The notes beneath the pieces are model-generated. The model had not been told where the DNA came from, ran no database searches, and was given only the letters and a program-made list of their open reading frames with translations. A program made the translations under genes and the position numbers. Shown here one piece after another: positions 23,602 through 37,300 of a stretch of 64,000 nucleotides of DNA. The DNA is taken from the NCBI GenBank assembly GCA_016758965.1, contig JAEPRB010000005.1, positions 248,001 through 312,000 on the forward strand, written 5' to 3'. The DNA is from Circinella minor. Its lineage: Eukaryota > Mucoromycota > Mucoromycetes > Mucorales > Lichtheimiaceae. Positions within the stretch are counted from its first letter, which is position 1; every line of letters begins with the position of its first letter.

Positions 23602-25642
23602 ATGAGAACAATCCAGTTAAAAGAAGTTGCGCAACACAACAAGAAAGGTATATATAAAAATAAAGCAAAGCTGTGGCACCAATTATAATACATACAGCCG
23701 AATCAATATTTATCGTAATACGTAGTAATTGTTAATTATAAAACAAAAATAGATGATATTTGGTTGATCCTCTATGGAAAAGTATACGATTTAACCGATT
23801 TCCTACCAGAGCATCCGGGGGGTGAAAGTATCATTTTACAGCTTGGTGGAACAGATGCAACCGAAGAATTTGATTTGATTCATTCTTTAGATATTATTGG
23901 ACGATTTTTATCCTCTGATATGTGCATTGGGCAGGTCGAGCCAGTAAAAACAACAGTAGAATATAACAACATGGAAAATAACAGTAACCAAAAACAGTTA
24001 ACAGCAATAATAACAAGCGATTCCAACAAGGAAAAACCTATACCGTTAACCCTAGATACAATACCTTCTATTGAAGAAATGCAAAATACATTTGACTTCC
24101 AGTGTGGGTTATTAAAAAAAAGAAGAAGAGTTATGACGTTTCATATATATATAATATACTCATTATTATGTACACTCATATTTAGCCGTTGCAAAACAAG
24201 TTTTAAAATCAACCGCATACTCGTATTTTTCATCCGGTTCCGGAGATAATATGACAATGAGAGAGAATCATAATGCATATCATCGCATATGGTTCCGCCC
24301 CCAAATTATGGTCGACGTATCCAAGGTAGACATGAGCACTGAAATGTTGGGCGCAAAGGTCTCACTTCCACTATATATCTCAGCTACATCGTTCTGTAAA
24401 ATGGCTCACCCAGAAGGAGAAAAAGCGTTAGCACGAGCGACTGGCAATCAAGGGATAATTCAAATGATCCCAACATTAGCATCATGTTCTTTGGGTGAAA
24501 TTACTGGTGCACGTATTCATTCAAAGCAACCGCAATGGCTTCAACTGTATGTCAGTACAGATCGTAAAATGACACAACGGATTATACAACAAGCTGAGAA
24601 AAATGGTATTCAAGGGCTTTTCATTACTGTGGATAGAGCTATTGTTGGTAAGTTATTAGCATTATTATTATATGTACATATATCAGTGACTATGTCTATT
24701 TTTTCCAAGTACATTATTATGTGTATTGAAAAAACAATCTACAAATGATAACTAGGTCCTCGTGGACGGTCAAGAAATGATAAAGACATGTTCAATGACG
24801 AAGGTGGAATTCAAAAAGTGTTAAGTAATGAACGTGGTACTACTTCCAATATCTTACCATTATTCGTTGATCCTTCGTTAAATTGGAATGATATTGCGTG
24901 GTTCAAATCAATCACAAAGATACCTATTATTCTTAAAGGAGTCCAACGATGGGAGGATGCAGTTCTAGCTTGGCGTCATGGATGCGCTGGTATTGTATTA
25001 TCAAATCATGGAGGCCGACAATTGGATTTCGCACCATCGCCCATTGAAATTTTGCCAGAAGTTATGGACGCTTTGAAACGTGAAGGCTGCAATCTTAAAA
25101 AAGATTTTGAGGTGTATATTGATGGGGGTATACGGCGCGGAAGTGACATTTTCAAGGCACTTGCACTTGGTGCAAAAGGTGTAGGTATTGGCCGACCCGC
25201 ATTGGTACGTTATATAATTATCTTCTGTTCACTGTAATTAAACCGTTCATAATTTCTTTTCTGAATTCAAGGTTTAACAAAGTGCTTAATTTGTTTTTTT
25301 TAGTACGCTTTGAGTTGTTATGGAGAGAAAGGTGTAGAACACCTTTTGAACTTATTAAGGGTTTGTTTGTTACTTTCTTATTTTACGCATGAAAAAAAAA
25401 ATTGGAGAGACGATGGGTACATAATATGATAGCATAATTGACTTCTTTTTGTAATATTTGAATTATAGAATGAATTTGAGATGACAATGAGGTTGATGGG
25501 TACAAAATCCATTAAAGATATCGAACCTGATATGGTTGATATCCGAAATCTCAAAGATCATTTTGTTGCAAATCCTACTGACCATTTGTCTAAATATACC
25601 TATGAGAGGTTGAAGCCCAGAGGAAATCTTTCTAGGTTGTGA
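23602..25642 (+). CDS. Flavocytochrome b2-like 2-hydroxyacid dehydrogenase A, C-terminal SRL
   Basis: Six exons, 23602-23647, 23753-24103, 24186-24647, 24756-25204, 25304-25360 and 25469-25642, give 512 aa. Residues 3 to about 85 form a cytochrome b5 domain with heme ligands His36 (in LPEHPGG) and His59. An FMN-dependent alpha-hydroxyacid dehydrogenase domain follows (about 130-500), with QLYV, a Lys at 347 (IILKG) and the catalytic His371/Arg374 in SNHGGRQLD. This is the layout of yeast L-lactate:cytochrome c oxidoreductase (Cyb2). Unlike Cyb2, the protein starts directly at the b5 domain with no mitochondrial presequence and ends in Ser-Arg-Leu, a peroxisomal PTS1-type tripeptide. Oddities are VDRAIVG where family members usually have a small residue after VD, and a few extra residues in the next loop (GPRGRSRNDKD). 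Substrate (lactate, glycolate or other) cannot be told from sequence. Enzyme B (44587-46844) is a paralogue. Confidence 0.9.
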
Positions 25643-26246
25643 TGATTTTGATATATTACGTGATACCCATTATTATTATTGTTGACGGTTATTTTGAAAG
25701 AGAATATGTATTAAAGAAATGGTAAACACAAAGATTATTCCTTCATAATATCATAAACAAGTCGAAAACCATTTTTTCTAGAACCTTTTTTATTATTTAT
25801 TGTTGATACCCTGATGAATATGATGCACAGTTAGAAGCAATAATAAAAGATTATTGAAATATTCAATACGTATTTTGATTTATGAATAACTTAGCTTACT
25901 GTGCTAGCATGTTTTAAAATAAGGCGCAAATAATTAAACTAGTTTTGCACAAGCTTATATTTGTGAGCTTTCTTTTTTCCAGATCCGTTGTTATTGAAAT
26001 TAATGTGTAAGAATGAAATATATATGGCCCTGACTTATTACTTAGAACACATAGAATATAAAAATGTCATTATTTGTAAGTCATAATCGAGTCAATTATG
26101 TGTCTTTTGTAGATTGTATGTAATTGTAGAGTAACATAAGAAGTGTAATTATAATAAGTATAATAATGATACGTAATGATAATGATAATGATAATGTATA
26201 AATGTAATATGTATAAACAAACTGAATGATTATATAATGTGGTGAT
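25643..26246. other. Convergent 3' region
   Basis: About 600 bp between the stop codons of flavocytochrome A (+) and the sorting nexin (-). It is AT-rich, with ATT/TAATGA-type short repeats near 26150-26200. It presumably holds both 3' UTRs and no gene. Confidence 0.55.
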
Positions 26247-29200
26247 TTATGCTTTACAAGTGGTTGACGCAGATACGTCGATTTCCGGGAAAAGTGCTGA
26301 GATGATTTCATCAAATAGGGTATATGCTAAGTCTTGGTTTAATCGCTTGTTTTGGAGAACACTAAATAATCGCCGTGCTCCACGTCTTGCGTTTTGCCGG
26401 CCAACCATCTGTCCTAATAAATCTATTTTTGTGTGAAAAAAAAGGAGATAATGTGCAAGTTATGTCAGACGCTTATCAAATTATTAATGTGAGCCCATTT
26501 TTTACTGTTGTTAATTTTTCTTACCTGGTAACCAGGTGGACAGTTTTCTGTTTGCAGCTTCTTTTGTGTGCAATTTTTCATCGGGCCGACGAGGCTCCTT
26601 GAATGTAAGAGTTTGACCATCTGGCCATAAACTATCAGTGACTTTTCGAAGGTAGAAAACAATCATAGGTTCTGTTTCCAGGAAATTAACAGTTTCTCGG
26701 AGTTTTCTACATCAAGTGATTGTTAGTTATGATTTCTTCTTGTAAAAATCAATGATAAAAAAAAAGAAAAAAAAAAAAACCAAGAAGGGGCGTGCAGGAA
26801 AGAATATAATGGATATGACATATATATTTATATATAAATACACACCTTTCAATTGTACCACCAAGAATTTGTTGTAAGATAATGACAACTGCTTGTCTTC
26901 GTAACCAGTTGTTCTTTTCTTTAAGCTCGAACATTTCGATAAACAAATCGCAAAGTGGTTCAGTAAATTTAGTGATGCCTTCGGGTGAATTTTTCAGCGT
27001 GTCCGAGAACTCAGGATCGGATGTCACTGCTGCTGCCGCTGCCGCTGCCGCTGCTACTGCTTCCTCATTTTGTTCCACGCGTTGTTCACCATTGCTATCA
27101 TCCGATTCCTGCATAAAATCCATTACTTGTTCACCCATACGTTGTGTAATCAGATCCAACATAGAGGGTCCTACAAATAAATCATCAATACCTTCAGCCA
27201 CCGTCTTGTAAATGTGCTTCATAAATCCTGTTGACGCTTTAGCTCGCTGGTCTTGTTGTTGATGTTGGTGAAGATTATCGCTTACGGATCGATGTAAACC
27301 CGATCCAACGGTGGATGTACTTGATGAAGGTTGAAGTTGTTGTTTAAGCAATTCAGAAGATATTTCCTGTTGATGTTTGTGTCTTTTGCTGGAATGCGGG
27401 ATTGACGTGAAAAAACCAAATTCAGATGATTCACCAGTATCATGTTCTGGACCAGGTACATATACATTTTGCTGTGATAAGAATGCACGCAGTTCTTCAC
27501 TTTTGCAAATATCCTTATCTTCCAGTAACCGTCGTAAATATCGTTCCAAGTTGGTGCGTCGAGCTTCAACAAACGATCTTTGCAAACGTAACAGCGGCCA
27601 TTTTGATGGAAATTCGAGTAGTTTGACAACTTGATGTTGAGTTTTTAGTTTCTGATGTAATGCAAAGAACTCGCTGTACCGTCGTGCTACAATCCACCCA
27701 GAGCCGTAATTCCCGTCAACACCAAGTTGTTGAATTTCAATGACGTAAAGTGCGAATTCACCATAGCTATCCGATCCAATGGTAGAGCTTGTGATACTAA
27801 CCTTGGTTCGTTCCTGTGAGTATAAAAACAGTAATGTCATATCCAATTACGTATGAGTATAAGAATTATGTATGTACGCATTATTCATTATGTAGTTCAT
27901 GCAAGACTTATCAAACAAAAAACAGCAAGATACTTACCGGAACGAGTACATTTTCAGATTCTTGCAGCTCATACTGACTTTTCTGATACTTAATTTGTTG
28001 CAACTCTCGGCGGAACATATTTTTACTTTTCTTGAGAATACGTAGTTCATCAACCTTGTTTTTAGCCTCAGCCTTCTTGATAAGTGCATTAACAATAGCC
28101 TCTTGCTGAATAATTCTTTCCATTTCTTCCGACAATTTTTCAACCTTGACAGCAAGCATCAAATCTCCAGGTGGTGCCAAATGTACATTGGATGTTTCTT
28201 CTTCCTTTTCTACGGTGTCATCATCATCCTTTTTGGATAACGGTAATGGTGCCGTTTTTTTGCTCAAAGACGATGAAGATGAGTGAGTATCATCAAAACG
28301 ATCATGTGCTACCTCCCCAATAGTATTGGATCCACCAGACGATGTCCATGATGGTAACGCAGAATCATTTTGGACAGGTAGAGCCATAGTTGATTTGGTT
28401 CCTTGAGGTCCATACAAAAGAAATGGTGGCTGTTGTGGTTGTTTTTTCTTTAGAGAGGGTGGTGCGCTCTTTCTTCGTTCGGAATTGCTTTCAGATGGGT
28501 CATCCACTGTATCGTGACCACCAATAATAGATTGTAGTTCGGCTTCTACTGCTTCCACAGTGTTGCTCCGTACCAATTGTCGAGTGGGTCTATGTGGAGA
28601 CTCATCTTGGTCCAGTTGTTCTTCTTCATCCTCATCTGTCAGGTCGTCAGTATCTTCTGGTGATTGTAGAATATCATGATGCTTAATATTGGCTTCCGTA
28701 TCGTTGTTCGCTTCACTCTTTGATGACTTCAAATCGTTTGTATACCACCATTCATTGGCTGATCCGACCATTTTTCCAAAGTTAAGGAACCGAGTCATAC
28801 CTTTGAAATGTGCTGTCTCGGATACTGCTCGTACATGGCCTCTCGTACGACTGGCAGCCGGCTTTATTTTTTCTGATCTTGTTTTCTTAGGTGCGCTAAC
28901 TTCGGTATCAGAATCTGCTTTGGGTGGTTCTTTTGTAATATCCCATGGTTTGTTTTTGGTCAGACTGGCTGATGCTGTTCTTTCCAATGGCCTAGGTTCT
29001 AACACTTTTTCTCTTGTTGATGTTGTACCATTGCTGCTACTACTTTCGCTAATTTGACGGCGTGGCTTGTTGGTATTCTCATTAGATGTTTCACTACTAC
29101 TTTTTTGATGTCGAAAAAATGTTGCTTCATCCAAACTACGTCGTTCAGGTATTGTATCTGGTACTGAATTAGGTGTTGTGGCGAGATATTTAAAATACAA

Positions 29201-31387
29201 GTCTGATCGCTTAAAAAAGGGAAAATGTTCTTTTTCAAGTTCCCAAAAGATATGTTGTTGAATTTGGTAAAGACGCTGTCGCATTTCTTGAACAACTGTA
29301 TATACATTGCCTTGTTTATTATCATTCATACATAGTTGTGCTTCTTCAATAGCCTTGTTCAAGTCAACGCTGAGTGGTGCTGATATAGGTAATCGATGAG
29401 GAGCATTTTCAGATAAATACATATCATAGACCATTCTAACGTCTTGTAAAAATGTCAAATCATCTCGAGCACCTGCCATTTCTGAGTTTTTAAAACCTTC
29501 TACAATCAACCAGAATTGAAGTTTCATCATGTCTCCGCGTCGATCCATAAATTCCATAAAGTAGGATAATCCAGCGGTGTTTGTGAGAATATCATACAAG
29601 TTGAAACCAAAAGGTTGTGGTGTATTAGCCTCACTTGGTTTTCGGCGAGGGGAAAAGAATTGTGAACGTGAACTTTTCCGACCATCATAGTTTTCACCAG
29701 TCAAGACAGCGATTCGTTTATCAACTCGTTTCTTTGCAACACTGAGGCGATTAAGATAAACAATAACATCTTCCACCTTTTCTCCATCAATGATTTCTTC
29801 AGGATCTCGATCATCTATAAAAAAAGTCCCCCGTTTATAAAACGTTTATGTCAGTGTTATGTTCACGCTTTTATCCCGTTGCTTAATATATATAAATATC
29901 ACATACGAATTAATGCTCGTTTTTTACGGATCTGGGTTACGATGTCATTGCGTACGCGTTTGAGCTCCAATAAATTTTTTTCTTCTTCAATAATCCTCAA
30001 AAAGTCTTGAAAAGTGCGTCTGCCCATTTTAATACTTCCAAAACCACGTTGTTTGCCAGTGTCCACTTCATCCTCCCACTGATCACCAAACATTGAAGAT
30101 AAAGAGTTCATTTGCATTAAACTAGGTCGACGAGGTTTACCACTCGGTGGCACCGATATCGAGTCTTCCACAAGCTCCTCCACAACTTCATCCAAATCAG
30201 TTGAATGTTTGTTGAGCACTTCACGTAGTTTGCGTACCATTTTTCTAGATAATAAAGCAAGAAAAATATTTTATTATCATCAGTTTTCATATGTCACACA
30301 CGAATTTCTCACGAATATATATTACTTACTGTTCTCGTATAGCTTTTCCCAACTATAAGTAACAATGAAAAAGAACGTCAGATACGTATATATATATATA
30401 TATATAATGTGTGGCAGATCATTATATGCGTTTAAAAGAATAATAAATAAAAAGAAAACTTACATAGCCATCAATCGTTTGGTTCCAGTAATCTGGTTCT
30501 GCAATCATGTTCATGATAGGTTGCAATACGGCACATGAAACAAGTTCACGTATAATTACGTTAACTGGCCCACTATCTAATTCCTTTTTATCTAAAACAT
30601 ATGGTAATACTCGTTCGACAACTTGGCGCAGATGCACAACTTCTGTTGGTTTTGTTGTCATAGCAGCAGTTGTCAGGGCTGGATGAAGTTTACCACCACG
30701 AAATTGGGACGCCAACAACAAATCCAATTCATCGGACTGGGTGAGGGACCGTTCTAACGACCTTCCACGCAGTGATATCTCGGCAGCTCGGAATTCTGAG
30801 ATATGCGCCGTTATAAGCGGAACAAGACGATTGACAAGAATTCCGAACAGATCTGCTTCCTGGATCCGTTGCTTGAGTGCGAGTGCTGCCGCTCGGATGA
30901 TTTTATCCACAGACTCGCGAAACGATACTTCCATCGGACCGGCAACATAAGCGAACCAATAGTCAATAAAGTCACGAATAACATATGTTAAAAGCTCTTC
31001 AAAAGCTTCGGATATCTCGTCCGATTCGGGCGCGATTGACAATGGTGGTGTTTTAATGGTGTTGTCTTGTAAACGTTGTTGTTGTACTTGAGGCCATACT
31101 GTAATATGGGCAAATCGGAATGGTCGAAAATCACGCTGGCGTTGTTTCCTTCGGTTACTTTGAGATGGTGAAACAAAATATTTGACATATATATAAAGGA
31201 CGATAATGTTGAATAGCACAAGCGATAAAATTGTACCCAGAACAAGTTTGATTGCCCAAAAAAGATAATGAAGTGTCTGAGGCCAGGCTGCTGTTACAAA
31301 AGCTGTGATGGAAATTACAAAAACGGTCAAAAATATCGAGTGCGATTTTTCAAGTAAAACTTCGGGCATATTGAGCTTTGATCGCAA
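26247..31387 (-). CDS. MDM1: Mdm1/SNX13-type sorting nexin (PXA-RGS-PX-nexin C)
   Basis: Seven exons, 30464-31387, 30330-30352, 29907-30244, 27938-29814, 26846-27813, 26525-26706 and 26247-26413, give 1492 aa. In order: two hydrophobic N-terminal segments (about 17-70), a PXA domain (about 115-330, ending GPVNVIIRELVSCAVLQPIM), an RGS domain (about 500-640, LTNTAGLSYFMEFMDRRGDM), a long Ser/Asp-rich linker with a coiled coil before residue 1050, a PX domain (about 1055-1180, ARRYSEFFALHQKL and PSKWPLLRLQRSFVEARR) and a nexin C-terminal domain (about 1310-1470). This layout is specific to yeast Mdm1 and animal SNX13/14/25, ER-anchored tethers that bind endosome or vacuole phosphoinositides and act in lipid-droplet and organelle contacts. 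Exon 2 is a 23-nt microexon, accepted because it restores the PXA-to-linker reading frame. A Met six codons in could be the true start. Confidence 0.92.
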
Positions 31388-32612
31388 CTTTCATGTTTTC
31401 TCTTGTTCGAACAAAACAACACAGAAAAAGAGAGCTTCCCTTTTGAAGAGATACGCCGAGTAAGCTGACTTTTTATATGGCTGCTTTTTTGATAAACTTT
31501 ATATTTTTTTCCCTTTATGCATACACGTGATGGAGTTTTTTTTTTTTAGTTTTTCATATTCCATTCCACAAGAATGTATTATAGAATTATCGTAAAAAGG
31601 GGTTTATATTTAGTGTGTACAACTTAATCTATTGTGTTCTTTCTTGATAAATGTATCTATAAAAAGATCAATCTTTGAAGGATAATGAATTTCAGAATAA
31701 AGTTTACATGTTAAGTTGCTGTCGTCAGATTAATCGCGCTTCTTTCACATCTTCATGATGACTTGGGTCAGCTTGAAAAATGTCTATATCACACGCTGTA
31801 TTTTACAAAGCAGCACTTTTGACATCCCATTTCTCTATTTTTCTTATAAATGTATTGATTTGCTCGAACTATGTACTTTGTTGGATAATATAAATGTTAC
31901 ATACACATAACCTCCCTCCCAAAATATAATAATCATTAATGAATAAAGAAAACGTTAGCGCATATTGGTTCAACCGTAGCTTATTAGTTATCTATTACTA
32001 CTATATATTATTCCAACTTATATAATAATTATTTATTAGCTTTAGCACAATTTTTAATTCTTACAATATGGTATAGTGGGTGGAGTAGAAGTAGTTGGTG
32101 AGTAGTAACCTTTGGGTTGACATATGAATAAAGTCTTACTTTATGTATTGGACCGAATATTTGTTAATATATTACTGTAACGGTATAAGCATTAAGGTGT
32201 GAGATTAGTTATAGCAAGTTAATTCAACAACGACTTTTTACATTATGAGTTACCTGTACGCACTTTTTATTACTTGGATCTTTTGTTCGTCAAGACTGTA
32301 TAAGTTGATAATCTAAAATTCGTAATTAGCCTAAATTGCGGTATATAAAATAAGGATAGCAAATAATGATGACACTTCCTTCAAAAAATGTTATATGGAA
32401 CCAATAATTATTAAAGAAGAGATCAAGAATTCTTCTTCCGCTTGCTATATGTTACACAGTGCGACACGCGTGCTATAGCAGAACAAGAATTTTTGGCGTT
32501 TCTTTTATTTATAAACAGAACTCTTTCTCACTTTCTTTTTTTTTCCTATTTGCATTGTCAAGATCGGGTCTGGATGTCCAACTTGATATCGCTTAATTCT
32601 ATATAAAAGCGT
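31388..32612. other. Divergent intergenic region, sorting nexin / small membrane protein
   Basis: About 1.2 kb between two divergent start codons, presumably with both promoters. AT-rich; no gene, RNA or clear promoter motif was recognised. Confidence 0.5.
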
Positions 32613-33026
32613 ATGCGCAAACTCGCCGGGGTTATTCTAGCCTTTTGGTTGGGTTATTTAACTGCATCGTTCGGCCTTTTTAATCTTTTATTAGAAGAGG
32701 TACATATGTATTCTTGTCCATCGTCATCAAAAATATTATAAAGAACTAAATTCTAAATATACAACAACAAAATCAAATACATTTAGAAAGCGGCACTTTA
32801 TATTTTAATTGCAATTGCAGCATCTTATTTAGTCATCTTTATTCCGTTGGAACGTATTGCAGAAGGAGAGGCACAAAGTGTAAGGAAGAGTCTTTCTTTT
32901 CTTTTTCTTTTAGTGTCTTTTATATATAACTAACATGAACGTGTTTATCTTTCCTCTTTTCAGAGTGCAGGATACCCCTTTCGTACATCAGCACGAGAAC
33001 ATCTACAACGCCGTGGAAGCTTTTAG
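32613..33026 (+). CDS. Small two-helix membrane protein, unknown
   Basis: Three exons, 32613-32699, 32787-32879 and 32964-33026, give 80 aa. All junctions are phase 0 with good donor and acceptor sites (GTACAT/TTTAG, GTAAGG/TTTTCAG), which argues that this is a real gene despite its size. There are two hydrophobic segments, about residues 4-25 (GVILAFWLGYLTASFGLFNLL) and 30-48 (AALYILIAIAASYLVIFIPL). A short hydrophilic, basic C-terminus ends REHLQRRGSF. I do not recognise the family. Size and layout are like small ER or mitochondrial accessory subunits such as DPM2/DPM3, but no diagnostic motif of these is seen. Confidence 0.6.
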
Positions 33027-33217
33027 GGTCCATTTTTTTATATTACTTTATTAAACATTCTCACACATAAACATATATATACATATATTCATAAACCATA
33101 CATGTTATATAACAAAAACAAAATATAATAGATCCATTTTCTTTTTTTTTTATTTGTAAAAACAATACATCATACAATTATCACTATTACATGTAAAAAT
33201 GATATTAAAGTATAGAT

Positions 33218-34375
33218 TTATAATTTGCTCTTCTTCCTGAGTGGTGCAGGATTCTTCCAATTGGGTGCTCTCTTATTTGCGAAAGCATTTAAACCTTCAA
33301 CAAGGTTAGCACCATCGCGCCAAGCAATAGCTTCCTCAGAATTCATCCATTCATTTGTAGCCTCAACCATGGATGCTCTTTCCATTGCCAACATGATACC
33401 AAACTTCGTGATAAAAATAGCATCGGGACTATTTGCGATGATCTTTTTTGCCCAAACGAGCGCAGCTTGGATAATATCAACATCATTTTCGACGACTTCA
33501 TTTACGAGATCATATTTTTTGAATTCTTCAGCAGTGAAATGTCGTCCTGTAAGTGCAATTTCACTTACAACCTGATAACTGACAGCACGAGCCAGCCGTG
33601 CCAAACCGCCAGCAGCAATTGTTACACCTCGCTTGACTATTATTTTCCATGATTCAATATATATTTGGCAGTTAAAGTTAATGTGTTGATTTTGAAAACT
33701 AGATCCATTGATGTTGCAAGATTAAAAGAAAACATACCTTCTGGTAAACCAAACTTAGATTTTTTAGTTGCTACAATGATATTGCATGCAAGAGCCATTT
33801 CGGTACCACCACCTATTTATCGAAATTAAGTCACCATGGCAATCATAGGAAAAGGGAAAGGGAAAGGAAAAGAAAACAAAATTGCTGATCACCATGTCAA
33901 CATTATTTATGGTCAAAAAATCTAATCACTTACCAAGTGCATAACCATCCACGGCAGCAATAACAGGCTTTCTAGCCAATCCCCGGTTACTTAATCCACC
34001 GAATCCTGTGGGCGGCATAGTCTCTCCAGAACCTTGGTTGTTTACACCACTACTTCTGTCTTTGTTCCAATTAACAAGATCCATTCCGGCACAGAAAGCT
34101 TTACCACCTGTACCTGTGAGCTATTATTTCATTATATCAAATATAAAAAAAAGTTATTTTTTTATTTCGTGTAATAGCTCTTTTATTTATGATTATAAAC
34201 TTACAATAATACACCAAATCTCGTCAGTATCTTCTGCCCAATCAAGAATTCTTGACATTTCAAAGTTAGCTTCAGGATTCAACGCATTGAACTGTTTTGG
34301 GCGATTGATTGTGATGAGAAGTACATGAGGCTCAGGAATGGATAACAGAAAGAATTCTGCTGAAGGAAGTTGCAT
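33218..34375 (-). CDS. Peroxisomal enoyl-CoA hydratase/isomerase (crotonase), C-terminal SKL
   Basis: Four exons, 34205-34375, 33934-34120, 33738-33812 and 33218-33636, give 283 aa. The crotonase fold is evident from ITINRPKQFNALN, the oxyanion-hole segment GGKAFCAGMDL, and AVDGYALGGGTEMALACN with Glu124. FGLPEVKRG carries Glu144, the usual 20-residue spacing of the two catalytic glutamates of enoyl-CoA hydratases. The protein ends KKSKL, a canonical PTS1, so it should hydrate 2-enoyl-CoA in peroxisomes during fatty-acid or branched-chain degradation. There is a short insertion (about DRSSGVNNQGSGETMPPTG) after the CoA-binding segment, as in some bacterial-type hydratases. No mitochondrial presequence is visible. 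PEX14, whose complex receives PTS1 cargo, lies 15 kb to the right. Confidence 0.92.
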
Positions 34376-37300
34376 TGTTGTTAAAAAAATAGGGTATCGA
34401 AAGGTTTATTAGAAAAATGAAAAAATGGTATATATAAGAGAGAAATATATGATTTTATGCATGATAAATTGGGGCTATTCACACCTTACTAATGTGAATC
34501 TTTTCTCCCCACGCACCATTTTTTGCTGACATTTTTAACGCATAAAGCAACAAAGTCAGCCACAAGTGCCACGTACACCCTAATTAAATTATAAACTGAC
34601 ACTAAAAGCTCATGTTGGTGTATCATTGTATTTGAGACAAACTTTTATTTTTCTAGCTAATGCTATTGATCACTCTAGGCCATTAAACATCATGAGAAAT
34701 AATAATAATAGTGTTTACAGTTGATGTACATGTAATGCATGATAATTTATGACAGCCATGAGATTTTTTTTACATATGAGACATGAGTTACTTATATAAT
34801 AGTATGTTTCTCTAACACATCTCCGTTTTTTCATTCCCATACAGTACTTTTTGTCCCAGTATTCAGTAAATGGATGCTCTTGTTCCATACCCAATATCTG
34901 CAGTGTTTGCAGATTTAAAAAAAGCTTTTTGCGTAGAATTAATAGTACAATCATTTGATTTTTTTTTTTGATGAAAACGTTTACATTATATAGCAGAGAA
35001 CTGATAAATATTCAAGAATTTTAAAAAGAACAAATTAAACTTGTACAGTTTGAGAAAAAATGTTCTTCAAGATACGTAACTTCATTCAAGAGTTAATAAT
35101 TTTGATTTTCCCCCAAATTTAACATTTAGATGAGATGAGGGACCGTCTGTATACTATTCAGATGTCCATATAATACACCTTTCACAATATCATAATTATT
35201 CTGTATCACCATTGTACCCGGGACAATAGTCGCGAATAATCAATACGAATCTTCGAGGATGCTTATTAAGCGAGTGTAGCAGCAAAGCGTTCAAAAGGTA
35301 AGTCAAGTCCAAGATAGAATGGTATCCTCTGTTGTATACGCAATTTAGGAGGATGTAATATGAAATGGAATGATAAGTACTATAGAAGCTTATTGTACTG
35401 AGAATACGTTTTGAATTGTGCTATTGGTGTCAATTTCATTGATAAATATCTTCATCCTGTTGACACTTTCTACAGTATGTTCTAAGAGTTCCGTCAATGA
35501 CCTTTACTGATGTCCACTTATTCACACATTATCTTTAATCGTCTTCTTTCTTTCTACTCTTTTCATCTTTCTCCTCATTTTCCTCGTATACTTATATTTC
35601 CGCTTCCTTTTTTTCTTAGAAACATTACGTATTCAATTCCCTTCTCAGTGCCTAAAATGAAAAATATGCTCCCGGGTTTATTACGCAGATCACCTACCCA
35701 AGTGTTTTGTAAACTACGGGAGTGTGTTAATTCCCACATATTTCATCGAATTATGCTTGATATGCATATTTGTAATATATATATTTCGCTTACAAAAGCT
35801 TGAAGTATTTTTCTTCAATGTTTATTGAGCATTTTAAATAATAACACTCCACTCAATTTTTCTGATCTTCATTTTGCATGTTGCTCTTAATTATCAATTA
35901 GCTATATAAAAAAACGACACTTGTATATATATGATATGTAGTATATAAACATTGCGATAATAGTTTGAAAATTCAAGAATTACAAGGTTCAACATTTATG
36001 CATGAAAAATGTTTACCCGGAAATGTGCTCAATGCGTGATTTGACAAGTGATATTTGCATTAAACTGGTAAAATGGTACATATACTTTGGTCCAGAAAAT
36101 CTATATGGTTTCGTGCCACACGATACATTTTATCGCTGTTAATGACCAAAATATATTTATGACTTTAAGCATCAAGAATACCGGCTAGATTTCTTGTTTT
36201 GTGTGTTAAAATGACACACTACAACAATGAGAGCGTATGCTAAATTAATCCTGTCTACCATATTATGATAGAATTACATGCATGTATATTACGTACGTAC
36301 AAATAATCTCAGAAGGTAAAAAGAATGGCTATCTTTTTGATAGCCCCTGTGTATTAGTGATACACGCTTTTATTACGGGTATCCTTTTTATCTTATTCTT
36401 TTTATAGGCAAGCAGTGTGGGTTACGATTTATGTTGTGAATAACAATATTATGACTTCTTCTCAATTTATATCCGTGATAATATTACTAGTGTATCCGAG
36501 GAAGTTACGTAATCATTTGTATATTTGTTGCCATCACAATATCTATCATAATAAATAATAATAGAAGAAAGTGGAAAAAGAAACTTTACCCCGGCTGATT
36601 CTACCATTGGTTGTGGGTAAACTGTATATTATGTTTTTTCCAAAAAAAATATCTGCGTAATGGTTCTACCATTGATGTTACAAAATATTTGTTATTGTTT
36701 ACCACCGATTGTATTAGATGCCCCCAAACTTTATAATTTTAAACTATATAAAATAGAAAAATGGGGAAACATGCTTCCGAGATCCTGTTGTCTACAACCC
36801 TGCAACCGGTTGCTGTTAGTTATTGTTTATATACTTTCCGAGGCCACCTAAGCAAATATATATAATTAAAGATATACAAGTTAATGTTATTCATGCATAT
36901 TTTACTAGTTCTACTCAATTTTATTATTAGAGGATACATGAATGATAAGTCTATAGTCAATAATGATAGCATGAATTTACGTTGTCTTCTTGGCAAGAAG
37001 CTTCTTGATGAAAAGAAAGCACTGTTACACAGGTACAAAACAAAATTAATAGTCCCCCCCACCTTGGGGCGGAACAAATGGAGAATAGGTACTAAAGATG
37101 TCAAGGTAATGGAGCGACGTTATTAGTAAAGAATACACCATGATTAAAAAACTACAGTATACGGAAATATATTTACTTAAAAAAATAGATGACCTGAAAC
37201 TCATATTCCTGCCAAAGACTACGGATACCTAAAAAATGATTCCCGCCCTCCGTGAAAATGTATACACGGAAACGGGAAAAGTATTTCGCTGGATCTAAAA

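Noticed and set aside
34715..34954. 79-codon minus-strand frame upstream of the hydratase
   Set aside because: No domain, poor composition, no conserved splice context.
35510..35803. 97-codon plus-strand frame in the 34-37 kb desert
   Set aside because: Biased to Phe/Leu/Ser from T-rich DNA; no recognisable protein.
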